Source: Alisma plantago-aquatica
Lineage: Eukaryota; Streptophyta; Magnoliopsida; Alismatales; Alismataceae
Direction: 5' to 3'
Assembly: GCA_963693085.1 (NCBI GenBank)
Contig: OY856412.1
Location: 1,060,658,244 to 1,060,722,243, forward strand
Length of the DNA: 64,000 nt
Position 1 is the stretch's first letter, and each line of letters begins with the position of its first letter. The notes under the pieces are model-generated. The model did not search any database. It saw only the letters and a program-made list of their open reading frames with translations, and was not told where the DNA came from. Both the position numbers and the translations under genes were made by a program. Below are positions 9,651 through 21,136 of the stretch, piece by piece.

Positions 9651-10800
9651 CGACTTGCATGTGCATGAGGACAAAGCACGCAGTTAAGGCTAGTGGTGGT
9701 TTGTGGGGCCAGTCGTCATTCCTGAAACTCTACTAGAGCCTTGGGCGGTGGGCCCGAGCATTACATAGAGAGAAGCTTTCACCGCCACATTAGACTTAAT
9801 TGTCAAAGAGCCAGACAAATGGTCGAAGATCAATGCCAAGTTGTACTAGTGATGCAAAGGTTCAACGCTGCCATAGCAGCCCAGCGTGTGCAACTCATTG
9901 CCGACACGCATGCCCAAGTTCAGGCTGAAGTACGGGATGAAGAGCAAGCCCACATCCGTGCTGAGAATGAAGTAGCCATGAATGCTACTCAACTGTTGGT
10001 AAGAAGCAAGCAATTACGGGATTATGTTGTTCCCAAGAACTACGAAGACAACCATCCAGTCCAACCACCACTCATCAACACTCCTAATTTTGAGATTAGG
10101 ACACAATGGATCCAAATAATGCAGGGAATCTCATTCTCTGGAAGTGTCGGAGATGACTGTGTGGACCATTTGAAGAGGTTCAAAGCTCTTTGTAGGTTGG
10201 TACCACAAGCTGGAACAACCATGGACGCAGTCATGCTTAGACTCTTCAACTTCACTTTGTCTGGAAGAGCACTAAGCTGGTACAATTCTTTGGATGGGGA
10301 TCCATTCACCACCTGGGCTCCCTTGGAAGAGAAGTTCTTGGAGAAATTCTTTCCCCCTTCACTAACCTACCAAATTAGGGGACAAATCAACCAATTCCTT
10401 CAACTACCGGGAGAGTCACTGAATGACTCTTGGGAAAGGTTCAAGGAACTCTTGAGGAAATGCCCTAACCATGGAATCTCGCAAAATCAACTCATAGAAA
10501 CTTTTTATAGGGGAGTAAGTGATGAAATTAAAAAGTTCTTAGATTCCACATCTGGAGGAAACTTTATGAGACAAAACTATGAAGATGCCTGGACGATTGT
10601 CACTCTTGGAGCTGAAAATCAATCCAATTGGGGGAGGGCGACCACAAGAGGAGTTCTAAAGGTTTGTAAAGATGAGGAATCTATGGAAATGAAAGCCATA
10701 GCCAAAGCTTTGAAAACCATAGCCAACAAACAACAAGCCCTCGAAGCATCATTTGGGGAGTAGAAAGAAGAACCCCCAACAAGCTAAAGCAGCTATAGGA

Positions 10801-11742
10801 ACTTGTGAGGCATGTCATGCATCTGATCATCCCACATTGTCATGTGGTCTCCTATACAATATAATGATGTATTTGTAACCACCTCAACCACAGTATGAGC
10901 TGATCATTAAACACCCTGAGGATCATATGCCAGAACAAGTAAATTTCATTCATTCCATACCATGACAAGCTTACTACAATCAAAATCAACCGAGAAACCA
11001 TCTCGGGTTTCAATATGGAAATCCCGCGGGGACTGCTAACCCGCAACATCAAACACAAGGTGGATCTTCCAACAGACTACCACTTGGATTTCAAAGCAAC
11101 TACAACCAAAATCAATGGAATTTTAGAAACAATTTCTAGAGATCCAACTACCCAAGAAATCCCTCTGCACACTACCAATATACCCACCCTCCTCTGCACC
11201 TACAATTACAAAAAACTCACCTGAAACAGCCATAGCAACCTCAGTTGCCAGCACCTCAACAACAACCACCTCAAGGGAAACAACAACTCACTCAATTTTA
11301 ACAGAAGAATGCCCCACCACAGCTGACTGATGACCTATCCTTGATAAGGCAGATGCTGCAATCTCAGCAAACCATGCTGGCTAACCAGCAAGCCCAGAAA
11401 CAAGTTGTGGAAACCCAGTTAGCATAGATAGCAGCTCAGCTAAAACCTCCAGTGGACACTTTTTCTGGCCAACCAGAAGCAAATCCAAGACACGATCAAC
11501 ATAGACCAGAACAATTAAATGCTGTTACAATAAGGTCTAGTTGTGCTCTCACTGAAGCCATCTCGATTAATCAAGAAGACATGGATGTAACTAAAATCAT
11601 CCCAACAGAAGAATCAGGTCAAGAAGTTGAAGAAAGGAAAGAAAAGGAACAAGGTCCCAAAGAACCAGAGGTTCCACGATATAAGCCAAGGATACCCTAT
11701 CCTGGTAGGTTAAAGGAAACCAGACTAGACTCTAGATTCTAG
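10801..11742 (+). pseudogene. Element A gag C-terminus with CCHC zinc knuckle
   Basis: One base of frame separates this from the capsid ORF. At 10804-10845 the frame reads CEACHASDHPTLSC, a CX2CX4HX4C zinc knuckle that would bind RNA (nucleocapsid). A long Gln/Asn/Pro-rich linker with several stops follows (YNQNQPRNH, LPAPQQQPPQG, and MLQSQQTMLANQQ near 11350), then an open stretch 11452-11742 rich in Glu/Lys ending PRYKPRIPYPGRLKETRL. That last motif (P...IPYP.RL) is the usual gag-protease linker of Athila/Tat elements. Stops within show decay. Confidence 0.75.
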
Positions 11743-11757
11743 AAATTCAAAGAGGTA

Positions 11758-12354
11758 ATGAAGAAACTTTATGTTGATATTCCCTTTCTCGATGCCTTAT
11801 CTGAAATCCCAGCCTGGTCCAAATATCTGAAGACCTTGCTGTCAAAGAAATATATGACAGAGGAGCATGAAACTGTCAAGCTAGCCCAAACCACTTCTGA
11901 TATCATTTTGAATAAAATGTCGAAAAAACCGAAGGACCCTGGCTCCTTCGGCATACAATGCTCTATTGGGAACACTTCTTGTAAAAATGGATTAGCCGAC
12001 TTGGGAGCTAGTATATCAATTATGCCATTTTCCATGTGCAAAAGATTGGGGTTCACTGACTTGTTGCCTACAGCAATGACTATCCAACTCGTTGATTCCG
12101 CCATTATTGCACCCCTGGGAATCATTGAAGATATTCCAGTAAGAGTGGGGAGAGACTCTTATGTCCCTTGTGATTTCATCATTATGGATATAAAAGAAAA
12201 CCTAAGGTACCCGATAATATTCGGTAGACCCTTCCTCGCCACAGCTAGAGCATTAATTGATGTCGAGGCTGGCACAATTACCTTGAGGTTGGGTAAAGAA
12301 ATTGTTCAATTCAGGGTTTTCAACAGCCTAAAGAGCCCTAGTATCCATGAATAG
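11758..12354 (+). pseudogene. Element A aspartic protease region
   Basis: Open frame with the order typical of Athila/Tat protease. VDIPFLDALSEIPAWSKYLK comes first, then the active-site motif LADLGASISIMP at about 11995-12030 with catalytic Asp. TIQLVDSAIIAPLGIIEDIPVRVG and FIIMDI..NLRYPIIFGRPFLATARALID follow. It would cleave the Gag-Pol polyprotein. The frame is the same as the zinc-knuckle piece before it and the RT start after it. This domain has no internal stop, but it sits in an element broken elsewhere. Confidence 0.85.
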
Positions 12355-12360
12355 GTTTTT

Positions 12361-14192
12361 ATGCTTGAAGCAATTGATAAAATGTCTCAACTCAAGCAAG
12401 CAAATCCAGAACCAGCATATGCCCTAGAGGATGCTCTAATAAATCCAGAAGCTAAATTTTCAACCAACGAGTTAGTTCAGCAATGCCTGCAATACTGGGA
12501 GCAGGTTGAAAAAGACCCAGAAGCTACTTTTGAAGAACAGTAATTTGTCACCATAGTAGAAACAATAGAAGTACCCAAAACCCCAGAAATGAAAAATCTA
12601 CCAACTGGGCTCAAACATGTCTTCCTAGATAAAGAAAAATTATGTCCAGTTATCATTAGCTCCTCTCTGGTTGACGATAAGGAAGAAAGGCTTCTCACTG
12701 AACTAAGGAAGCACAAGAAAGCAATTGGGTACAAGATGACTGACCTAATAGGCATAAACCCAGCTCTATGCATGCATAAACTACCTATGATAGAATAGTT
12801 CAAACCCTCGAGGGAGCACCAGAGAAAATTGAACCCAAATCTGAAAGAGGTAGTTCGCCTCGAAGTTCTTAAACTCTTGAAAGTGGGTATTATCTATCCA
12901 ATTTCTGACTCTCAGTGGGTTAGCCCTATCCAAGTGGTCCCTAAAAAGGGGGAACCACTATTGTCTTAAATGATAAGAATGAACTAGTACCTACAAGGAC
13001 CGTTACTGGTTGGAGAATGTGCATTGATTATAGAAAACTTAACAAATCAACAAGGAAAGACCATTTTACCTTACCCTTCCTTTACGAAGTCCTTGAGCGG
13101 CTAGCCCACGAAAAAAATTTCTTCTACCTCGACGGATATTCTATGTTTTACCAAATCCCAATTCACCCCGAAGACCAATAAAAAATGGCATTTACTTGTC
13201 CTTTTGGAACATACGCCTTCAGAAGGATGCCCTTCGGGCTATGCAACACACCAGCAACCTTCCAAAGGTGCATGACTACTATCTTCACGGGATTAACCGA
13301 AACCATTATGGAGGTGTTCATGGATGATTTTTTAGTATACAGAGACTCTTTTGATAACTGTCTGCTCAACCTAAGTAAAGTCTTATAGATATGTGAGGAA
13401 ACAAACCTTATCCTAAACTGGAAGAAATGTCACTTTATGGTGACTGAAGGTGTTGTCCTTGGACATCGAGTGAGCAAAAGAGGAATCGAAGTAGACAAGG
13501 AAAAAATCAATGTCATCTCAAAGTTGTCACCACCCAAAGACAAAAGGGGAGTGAAAGCTTTCTTGGGTCATGTGGGGTTCTACCAGAGATTTATCAAAGA
13601 CTTCTCAAAAATAGCAAAACCTATGACTTACCTATTGACCAAGGATGTTGATTTCAACGTTGACCATGAATGAATGCATAGCTTTACAACTTTGAAGAAT
13701 GCTCTAATCTCTGCACCCATTCTGAGAGCACCTGACTGGTCACAACCTTTTGAAATAATGTGTGATGCTAGCGACTATGCTATAGGGGTGGTGCTGGGGC
13801 AGAGAATAGACAAAAATCCATATGTAATATACTATGCATCCAAGATGTTAGATGAGGCACAAAAGAATTATACTACTACTAAAAAGGAATTCTTAGCCGT
13901 CATCTACGCCTTCGAAAATTTTTGTTCTTATCTTATTGGATTAAAGGTTGTAGTATATACAGACCACTCTGCCATCAAATATCTTATTCAGAAACAGGAT
14001 GCAAAACCCAGACTCATCCGCTGGGTATTGATGCTGCAAGAATTTGATCTTGAAATAAAAGACAAGAGCAGAGTGGAAAATGTCGTCGCTGACCACCTAA
14101 GTCGCATTGAGTGTCAAGAGGACGACAATGTACCTATCCGAGACTCCCTCCCTGATGACCATCTTATGAAAATTACCACCGGATTTCCCTAG
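12361..14192 (+). pseudogene. Element A reverse transcriptase and RNase H
   Basis: Pre-RT motifs (KKAIGYKMTDLIGINPALCM, NLKEVVRLEVLKLLKVGIIYP, WVSPIQVVPKK) are in one frame to about 12950. A one-base loss in the A5G5 run at 12944-12953 then shifts to the next frame. This continues with WRMCIDYRKLN, FTCPFGTYAFRRMPFGLCNT, the catalytic VFMDDFLVY (13315-13341; the YVDD box) and FLGHVGFYQRFIKDFSKIAK. RNase H follows from about 13690: [61 protein letters not shown]. In-frame stops occur near 13180, 13386 and 13671. This enzyme copies the RNA genome to DNA in the particle. Confidence 0.9.
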
Positions 14193-15515
14193 TATGCTGA
14201 CATAGTGAACTATCTGGCTGCATGAATCATCCACCCTTCCGCCTCTCACCATGATAAAAAGAAATTTCTCCATGATTTTAAGCAATACTTCTGGGACGAA
14301 CCCTATCTTTTTCGTCTATGTGCAGACGAACTTTTCTGTCACTGCCTACTAGAAGAGGAAATTACCCATGTCTTAGAGTACTATCATTCTGGCCCCACTG
14401 GGGGACACATGAGTTTGAAGAAGACCGCTCTAAAAGTTCTACAATCGGGTTTCTTTTGGCCAACAATAGCAAGAGATTCCTATGATTTGGTAAGATCCTA
14501 CAATAAATGTCAGTTTTCTGGCGGTATAACTAAACAGAATGAAATGCCTCTCACTTTGTGGCAAGAAATTGAACTTTTTGATGTTTGAGGAATAGACTAA
14601 ATGAGTCCCTTCCCCTCATATTATGGATTCTCTTACATATTAGTCATTGTGGATTATGTTTTGAAATGGGTAGAAGTTATACCCACCATATCCTGCGATT
14701 CTGAGCCAGTCATCAAGATGTTCAAAGATATCATCTTCCCCATATTCGGAGTCCCCCGAACTATCATATCAGATGGAGGAACCCATTTTCTAGAAAGAAG
14801 CTTTGAAGCCCTCCTGAGAAAATACGGGGTCAACCATAAGGTCGCCACACCTTACCATCCACAAACAAGTGGCCAAGTTGAATTTTCAAATAGACAATTG
14901 AAAGCTAACTTAGAAAAAACAGTCAATAGACATCGTACTGATTGGTTTACCAAGATCCCCGATGCCCTTTGGGCATACCGCACGGCTTACCAAACATTGA
15001 TAGGAACAACCCTGTTCCGTCTGGTGTATGGAAAGTCATGTCATCTACCAGTTGAACTAGAACATAAAGCTTGGTGGGCCATCAAACAGCTCAACTTTGA
15101 TCTCAAAAGTGTTGGTGAATATAGACAACTTCAACTACAAGAACTTGAAGAGCTTAGAATGACAGCTTACCAAAGTGCCAGAATCTATAAAGAACAAACA
15201 AAGATGTGGCACGACGGCCACCTCAAAAGAAAAGGCATTGCTGTCGGAGATAAGGTCTTCCTCTTCAATTCTAGACTTAAGATGTTTCCTGGAAAGCTCT
15301 GCATGAAATGGTCTGGACCTTTCACAATTAAACACATCTACCCCACTGGAGCAGTCATCATCCTTTATAATAATGGGGGAGAACGGATAGTTAATGGCCA
15401 CAGATTGAAGAGATATTACACACCAGGAGAAAAAATACCAAGACAAACTATCGAGATCCACGATCCCTCAGCATCGACATCACCAAATCGGATTTTCGTT
15501 GAGCCAGTGATGTAA
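14193..15515 (+). pseudogene. Element A integrase
   Basis: After stops at 14190 and 14223 comes the HHCC zinc domain (YYHSGPTGGHMS.., then a degraded CX2C where one Cys is replaced by Tyr/Asn context near 14500). The core starts at ELFDVxGID near 14580 with two stops. The long open part 14601-15515 has [58 protein letters not shown] and [20 protein letters not shown], then the GPY-like [20 protein letters not shown]. It ends IFVEPVM with a TGA. It would join the DNA copy to the host chromosome. Stops make the polyprotein inactive. Confidence 0.9.
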
Positions 15516-15700
15516 AACCCAAGTGCTACTTGGGAGGCAACCCAAGATCTGAGTATCACCATTTTATTTTGCCTAGTTTTTCTACTTTTCTAATCTCTTC
15601 ATTTTATTTATACTTATCATCTTTAATCTGAAAATATAAAAATTCACATAAATAACCAAAACAAACATAAAAATATAAAATCCAAAAACCTAATTAAATC
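15516..15700. other. AT-rich spacer after element A integrase
   Basis: After the integrase stop the frame-like remnant TWEATQDL is recognisable (a GGNP-type tail common in Athila/Tat elements). AT-rich, A-rich sequence without coding signal follows. Confidence 0.5.
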
Positions 15701-15709
15701 TTAACCTAA

Positions 15710-15895
15710 CACTTTTGAAACCATTTGGACTCAAACTGTCTCAAAATCGGTTGGTCCTTTCGATTTGGAAACCGTTTGGTCCTTTCGGTCCTAAAATTGT
15801 TTGGAACCCAAACAGTCTCGAAACCATTTGGAACCCAAACGGTCTCGAAACCATTTGGACCCCAAACAGTCTCAAGACAGTTTGCCCTTGGGAAT
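15710..15895. repeat. AACGGT/ACCGTTTGG motif array before the accessory ORF
   Basis: About eight copies of AAACCATTTGG, AAACAGTCTCGAAACC, AAACGGTCTCGAAACC and AAACCGTTTGG. They have the same AACGGT core and inverted layout as the LTR array, but spacer sequences differ. The array ends about 25 bp before TATAAATA. Confidence 0.8.
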
Positions 15896-15918
15896 TTGTA
15901 GCGACACCCAACGTTTTC

Positions 15919-15926
15919 TATAAATA
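15919..15926 (+). promoter_or_regulatory. Candidate internal promoter TATA box for the accessory ORF
   Basis: TATAAATA in TTCTATAAATATCACCC, nearly the same context as the LTR box (TTCTATAAATATAACCC). It follows a motif array, as in the LTR. A pyrimidine-rich leader (CCCTCCCTTTTTCTTTCC) comes right after it. Confidence 0.55.
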
Positions 15927-16161
15927 TCACCCGACGCCCTCCCTTTTTCTTTCCTATGATTCTTGAATTTCCTAACTTCCATGCGAACTCTGTTCCATTC
16001 CTCCGTCCTTTGCTCCAGTGCAACCTGCTCACACACCTGTTCGCACTACGACTACCTCCGCCGAAGTCACCTTCACCATCGTGACCTCTCATGACTACTT
16101 TTCATCCATTTCGCCCTCCTTTCCAACATCGTCGTTGCCGCAACTACCATCTCCTCTAAGC

Positions 16162-16170
16162 AGTAAGGTA
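16162..16170 (+). promoter_or_regulatory. Candidate 5' splice site in the accessory leader
   Basis: AGTAAGGTA, the same nine bases as at 7652-7660 in the LTR leader. A matching acceptor-like TTATAG lies at 16583-16588, just before the ATG at 16590. An intron between the two would remove the second motif array. Inference only. Confidence 0.3.
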
Positions 16171-16315
16171 AATCAGCATTCTGAAGAAACCACCATCATC
16201 CTCGTCTCTGGAAGCTTTCGCATGCTTCGCGTCTACCGCCGCTATCACCTTCACCATTTTCTGCTACACTTTCAACCGACCGCCGCCGACCTCGCCATTT
16301 CACCTTCCTTGCAGT

Positions 16316-16495
16316 TTCAACCATTTGGAGCCAAATGATCCTGAAACTGTTCGGAGCCAAACGGTCTTGAAACCGTTCGGAGACAAACGGTCATGAAACT
16401 GTTTGGAGAAAAACGGTCATGAAACCGTTTGGAGCCAAACAATCTTGAAACCGTTTGGAGTAAAAACCATTTGGACCCAAACAGTTTTAGAAAAT
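16316..16495. repeat. Second AACGGT/ACCGTTTGGAGCC array
   Basis: Seven to eight head-to-tail units of roughly 22 bp: GGAGCCAAACGGTCTTGAAACCGTTC and variants (written here across its inverted halves AAACGGT and AAACCGTT). Located between the leader and the accessory start codon. Confidence 0.85.
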
Positions 16496-16589
16496 ATGAT
16501 TTTACCCTAAAAACGATTTAATTTTTCAATGCTAAAATTCTTTAAACATTTTTCTTCTCTTTTAACATATATAATATTTCGATTATAGA

Positions 16590-17997
16590 ATGGCCTCACC
16601 TGCAAAAGAAGCCAACGTAACTGCTGACGATCCCTTATGGACAAGGGAGCAACTGATGGAGGACCGCGCCAAGCTATAGAAGATCATGACTAGAAAGATC
16701 CCATCGAAAGTTGACATGATCAGGGTCATGAATGAACTTGACCGCATCAACATGTGCTTAACCGAGGATCATGTTCAAGAAATGGAAGAAATTTCTTCCA
16801 GTGATGAAGGCTCAGAATACAAGCCAAATTTTGAGGATGAATCCCCAACCACAAAGTCCAAGGGTAAGAGGAAGGCCCAGGAAGCTTCCAAAGAGCAACC
16901 AACAAAGAAATAGGCAAAGAAGCAAGTCAATCCCACCACTGCAAGAGAACAAATTTTAGCGGGATCCGTTACACCACCTACTGCCACCACTACTGTTGCT
17001 GCTTTCCACGCCGTCACCACCACAGCACCAGCACCCGCAGAACTATACATCCATAACCTCTTGTCACTTGAAAAGACTCTGAAACCAACCAAGTACATTT
17101 TCTCCAGTGTACTGAAGAAGATGGGGATATACAAAAGAATCTTCACTCTACTCGACAATGCTAACCTCTCAAAGCTTTGTTTTGTCACAGAGATTTCTTA
17201 TGTTGAACCCACAACTGAATCCTTCACATATATCAACAAAGAAAATGTAGACATAATGGATAGATTGAAGGACGGAGGTGACTGCAGGTTGGTCACCAAA
17301 CTCTTTGGAAACAAGGTTGTCATAACTGCAAACATGTTAAATGGAATTTTCATCGACAACCAGGAGCAGCTAAAGAGGGCCAAAGCTGTAGGCATAGACA
17401 ACTCTGAGTTCAACAAGCATATCTTCTGGAAATCCCTGACAGGGATCCCAAACTACAAGGCAAAAACCCTGCAAGGCCTCCAATATTCAATCTAGCATGG
17501 TACGCACATTGCACAAAATTCTTACAGGTGCACTTTCCCCTAGGACAAAGGGAAAAAATGTTAGCATTTCCAATCTTTTTGTCCTCGGGTCCATTCTAAA
17601 AGGGCAGTCGGTCAACATTGGACGACATATGATACAAAAGCTTTCAACTTACACCCTGGGGAAAGAAATATGCATGGGTTGTCACATAACCTCTATTCTA
17701 AAATATCTTAAGATAAATAAAATACTACCCAAGTGCACAGTAATCAAGGGCGACATCCTTACCAATGACCAAAGCTTAAAGAACTCTTACATCATAAAAG
17801 AGAAGGATGTTAAACTACACTACATATTCTGTCCTACTGTAAAATCCTCAAGGACTCTGCCGCTCCCAGAGCTTACTGATTATGACAAGGAAAAGCTTTT
17901 CTTCACCGAAGAGGAGCTTGCAAACCTCCTAGCTTCAGTCAGAATACATGAAAATAAATCCAACACGGGGCAGACAGAGCACATCATCATGCCCTGA
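16590..17997 (+). pseudogene. Element A accessory ORF, N-terminal part (plant-transposon/ATHILA ORF1-like)
   Basis: Start ATG 16590 (MASPAKEANVTADD), directly after an acceptor-like TTATAG. A charged nuclear-localisation-like segment follows (KSKGKRKAQEASKEQPTKK, ending with a stop), then 17040-17495 with LSLEKTLKPTKYIFSSVLKK and VVITANMLNGIF. A one-base shift near 17495 leads to 17497-17997: ILTGALSPRTKGKNVSISNL, ILKGQSVNIGRHMIQKLS, GCHITSILKYLKI. The L..R..G...S...L..L..L..G..VN.G..MI..L pattern matches the uncharacterised 'putative plant transposon protein' family and parallels the ORF in element B at 2805-4354. It encodes neither a capsid nor an enzyme that I recognise. Stops near 16677 and 16911 and the frameshift break it. 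Confidence 0.55.
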
Positions 17998-19870
17998 CTG
18001 CAAGAATAACAAAAATACCAGTGAAACGTATCCAAAGGGCATTTGCAGACACAACAACTGTCGGGAACACCAACATCAAAACCAAATCCAGAGGCAGAAC
18101 CTCCCCTCCCTGAAGAAAATATCATCACCTCATCACTAGACTCCTTCATCATGAGTCTAAATGTTGAACTTACCCCCACCACCACCCCCACCACGCTACC
18201 ATCCCCCACTATTCCAAAATCCAGAACTCTCCCATCATTCTCCACAATGATGTCCACCACATTAACTTTCTTTGCAACTACACCACCACCCACATCTTCT
18301 GCTCCACCCTTTTTCTCTTCAGGCATCCCATTCCCCACTTCAACGCCCGACTTCACCATCTTCTCCTCCACCTCCACGGTTTTTCCCTCGACATTCTCGG
18401 TTCCACCCTTCTCTCCTGGAATGTCACCACCCTTCTCATCTGCCACCCCAACACCACTAGTGACTCCATCTACAGTCACCACACAGTTCAAGGGACCATC
18501 CACAATGTCTTTTTCACAAGGCACTGCCGCCCTTCTACCCCGACCCCAGCCACCACACCCATCCATAACTGGGGTCCCTTTTACAAATGTTGGTGAGGAA
18601 TTCAGACGTCAATTTGATGCCATCTGAAACCTCCTCACCAACCCTTTTAACAAAATACAATCTATTTTCTCTTGTGTGTTGGGTATTACTAAATAGGTTG
18701 CAAAGATCGACGAGTAAAACCGCACCTTACCAAGCATCCTATCAAGTATCCACCAACGGCAGGAAGTAGCAGCCATGCAAGTCAAACACATCGACGACTG
18801 CCTACAACAACTGCCACAGTTGGTTCTTGAGGTGAAAATCTAGCAAGCAGTATTGGCTCAGCAAGTTGACATGATCTCTGCGCAGACTCAACCTCTGCCT
18901 GAGACCCTATGCGATCTTAAGCCGCAACAAATTGCTTTTAGCACGTGCTTGGATGACATCAACAACACCCTCACACACATCGTCCACCACCAAGAAGATT
19001 CATCAAACGAAGAAATAATTTAGCTACGTGCACAAGTGACAGACCTTTCTGCATGACTCTTTTCTGCCGAAACACATTATTCAGATCTTAAAGAAACCCA
19101 TGACGCACTGCCCAAGACACATGAGCATGTGCAAGTGGCATTCGACAAGCTACAAGGTATCCACTGGCAGTGCAAGAAAACAACAAATAAGGCAGAAGAT
19201 GACGATGAAGATGAAGATGAAGATGACGAGGATTATGATTCCTCAGCTGACACCAATAATGATACTTCCTCTTCAGATGAAAAACCTGATGACCCAGGAC
19301 ATGCTGGGGAGGGAACCAACTGAGGAGCAGAACCTTCAAAGAAAGTAGATGACAAAGACCACCACGACGGTGGAAACGATCCCAAACCCCATGATCGCAA
19401 TGACAATGTTAACATGTCATTTGGGGATCAATTCCTTGACTACACAGCCATGGGATCTCTGGGGGAAACCGTCAAAGAAGCAGCCTTTGCTGAGTTCCAG
19501 CATTGTATATTGGGAACTAGCACAAGTCAACCAACAGCAAACCTTCCATAGCACTCCGCCCCAGAGCAATCTTCACCTTTACCCCCAGACCACAGAGCAC
19601 GACGAGGAAGAAGGAGTGAGTCTAGACATGGATATTGGACTTGAATCTAATTCTGAATTAGAAAAAGATGAAGATCTGCAACATTATATGGACGGCTTAG
19701 TGCATACTTCTCTTCCACCTCCGCAAGCGCTCCCCCCACCGCCACCTCTACCTAAGATGATGCACGACATAAACATGGCAGCCATCTCTACCCTAGATGT
19801 CCAGGATATCTTCATCCTGAACACTATCGTAGACAATGCCAAAGATGGGGGGACATCATCAACACGAATA
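17998..19870 (+). pseudogene. Element A accessory ORF, Pro/Ser/Thr-rich linker, coiled coil and acidic region
   Basis: The same frame as the preceding piece continues after a stop at 17997. At 18043-18627 there is a region of over 190 codons rich in Pro, Thr and Ser with no globular pattern. Then comes a helical, Gln-rich stretch (18760-19130) with heptad-like spacing, then a run of Asp/Glu (KAEDDDEDEDEDDEDYDSS at about 19190-19250). Downstream is another acidic and proline stretch in a shifted frame (19600-19870). Such disordered linkers are common between folded domains. The dense minus-strand open frame over the Pro-rich part (17880-18566) is a composition effect. Several stops. Confidence 0.5.
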
Positions 19871-20610
19871 TAAAAAGTAAGCGTAATTTCACACGCGAAG
19901 ATTTTCACACCATCCTTTGACCGCAATCAACAATCAAGATGGCAATCTTTCATGTCCTCCTTGCCAACTCAATCGAAATATACAGAATCTCAAAGACACC
20001 GCGGCCAGTTTTCAATGCTTCACCAGCTCTGGCTATGAGCCTATTATAAAAATACTTACACAATAAGTCTATGGAGCGGTTGTGCGTTGGGATTGCTCGA
20101 AAGGTGTGATATCTCACGGTCCCCTTTCAAGTTTTTGGCCACTGTCTACTCATGATCGTTGACACCGTGGCCCGCGATGCCAAGGTGTACAACTTTTGTG
20201 CTAGCGAACTAAAGGCTGGAACAATCAACTTTGCTATAGAAGAAGCCCAAGAAGTAAGATGCATCCCCTTTCAGCTTCTCAAACTAATTTGGGTGGCTTG
20301 CCCTTCTCTTAAGAATGGTTGGAACCAAACTTGGTTCCAAATCATCGCTCCACCAGTCCAAACCACTGACGGATCTGGGGATTGCGCCTTCTGCACTATA
20401 CGCCACATACAAGCGCTTAATCAACAAACCCCTTTCACCAAGCTGGCCACATAAGATTTTCACTCGCTATGAGGGATTTACACCATGGAGCTCATATGTG
20501 ACAAAAGGTTCTTCAAGGACCCGACTATGGAACCATACGACGTCCCTTGCCACCTTTTCTTGGCCATCCAACGTCCACAAAGGCAACCTTTCTGACAAAC
20601 ATTAACGGAG
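19871..20610 (+). pseudogene. Element A accessory ORF, degraded middle segment
   Basis: Frame 20152-20454 is open (MIVDTVARDAKVYNFCASEL, ending FCTIRHIQALNQQTPF). The same frame continues across two stops to MELICDKRFFKDPTMEPYDV and into the protease-like domain. I recognise no family here. Its position suggests a lead-in to the Ulp1-like domain. Confidence 0.4.
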
Positions 20611-21136
20611 TTGGAGAAAGAACAACAACCCACCACGGTCCTTGAAAAAAGACAATGGGACCCTTACACTTTTGATTTGGCGGAAGACACAGGGGACATC
20701 GAATTGGTATCAGGGGCCACCATCAACAGACCTTCCACACAAATGGTGCCCCTACCTGCCATAAAACTGATGTTTCCTATCTTCGACCTTGCAGCTTGTA
20801 AGAATCTTTCTGAAAATAAACTTCGACTCATCATGTCTAGGCTATATGCTGAGAAAGATGAACTCATTTTTCTAGCTGAAGATATTCTAGTCATGGCAGA
20901 TACCCTCCGTGAAACCGTACAATTACAAGGATTTCTATCTGTGAGCCTGATGATTGCTTATCAATATCTCCTCAGACGAAACCATCCTACAGTTTACATG
21001 GCGTCAGCTTACATGAAGGAAGACCTACTAAAGATAAAGAACATCAGAACCACAGAGGCGCTTATCTATTACCTCCAACATACAACTCTGAAGTTCATTA
21101 TGATTCCTTTCCTTCACTCAGAGCACTGGATGTTAC

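Larger units (their letters stand above)
8927..9765 (+). mobile_element. Cassandra TRIM element, complete, TSD TAGAG
   Basis: Two direct LTRs of 291 bp each (8927-9217 and 9475-9765), both TGTAACATCC...ATTACA, flank a 257-bp internal region. The target duplication TAGAG is at 8922-8926 and 9766-9770. The primer site TGGTATCAGAGCC (9220-9232, initiator tRNA-Met) and a polypurine run AAAGTGGGGGAGAT (9461-9474) complete the structure. Each LTR contains a 5S-rRNA-like segment. By eye the two LTRs differ at about 15 positions (about 5%), so the insertion is old but not ancient. It encodes no protein and depends on another element's enzymes. Confidence 0.95.
8867..10763 (+). pseudogene. Element A gag, split by a Cassandra insertion
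   Basis: Likely start is ATG 8867 (MQPSHNLGFSPNLEYDSEVE). Twenty codons later the Cassandra element begins. After its second LTR and one copy of the target duplication, the same frame resumes at 9771 (RSFHRHIRLN) and stays open to 10763. The main part has the Ty3/gypsy gag core: WIQIMQGISFSG, DDCVDHLKRFKALC, LFNFTLSGRALSWYNSL, WAPLEEKFLEKFFPP, LPGESLNDSWERFKELLRKC and LIETFYRGVSDEIKKFLDS. It would build the capsid of the virus-like particle in the cytoplasm. Pieces of the Cassandra LTR fused to the 5' end of the current frame are not native. Apart from the insertion the capsid part is unbroken. Confidence 0.88.

Noticed and set aside
17880..18566. 228-codon minus-strand frame rich in Gly and Val
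   Set aside because: Antisense shadow of the Pro/Thr-rich linker of the accessory ORF; no domain, and GC composition alone keeps it open.
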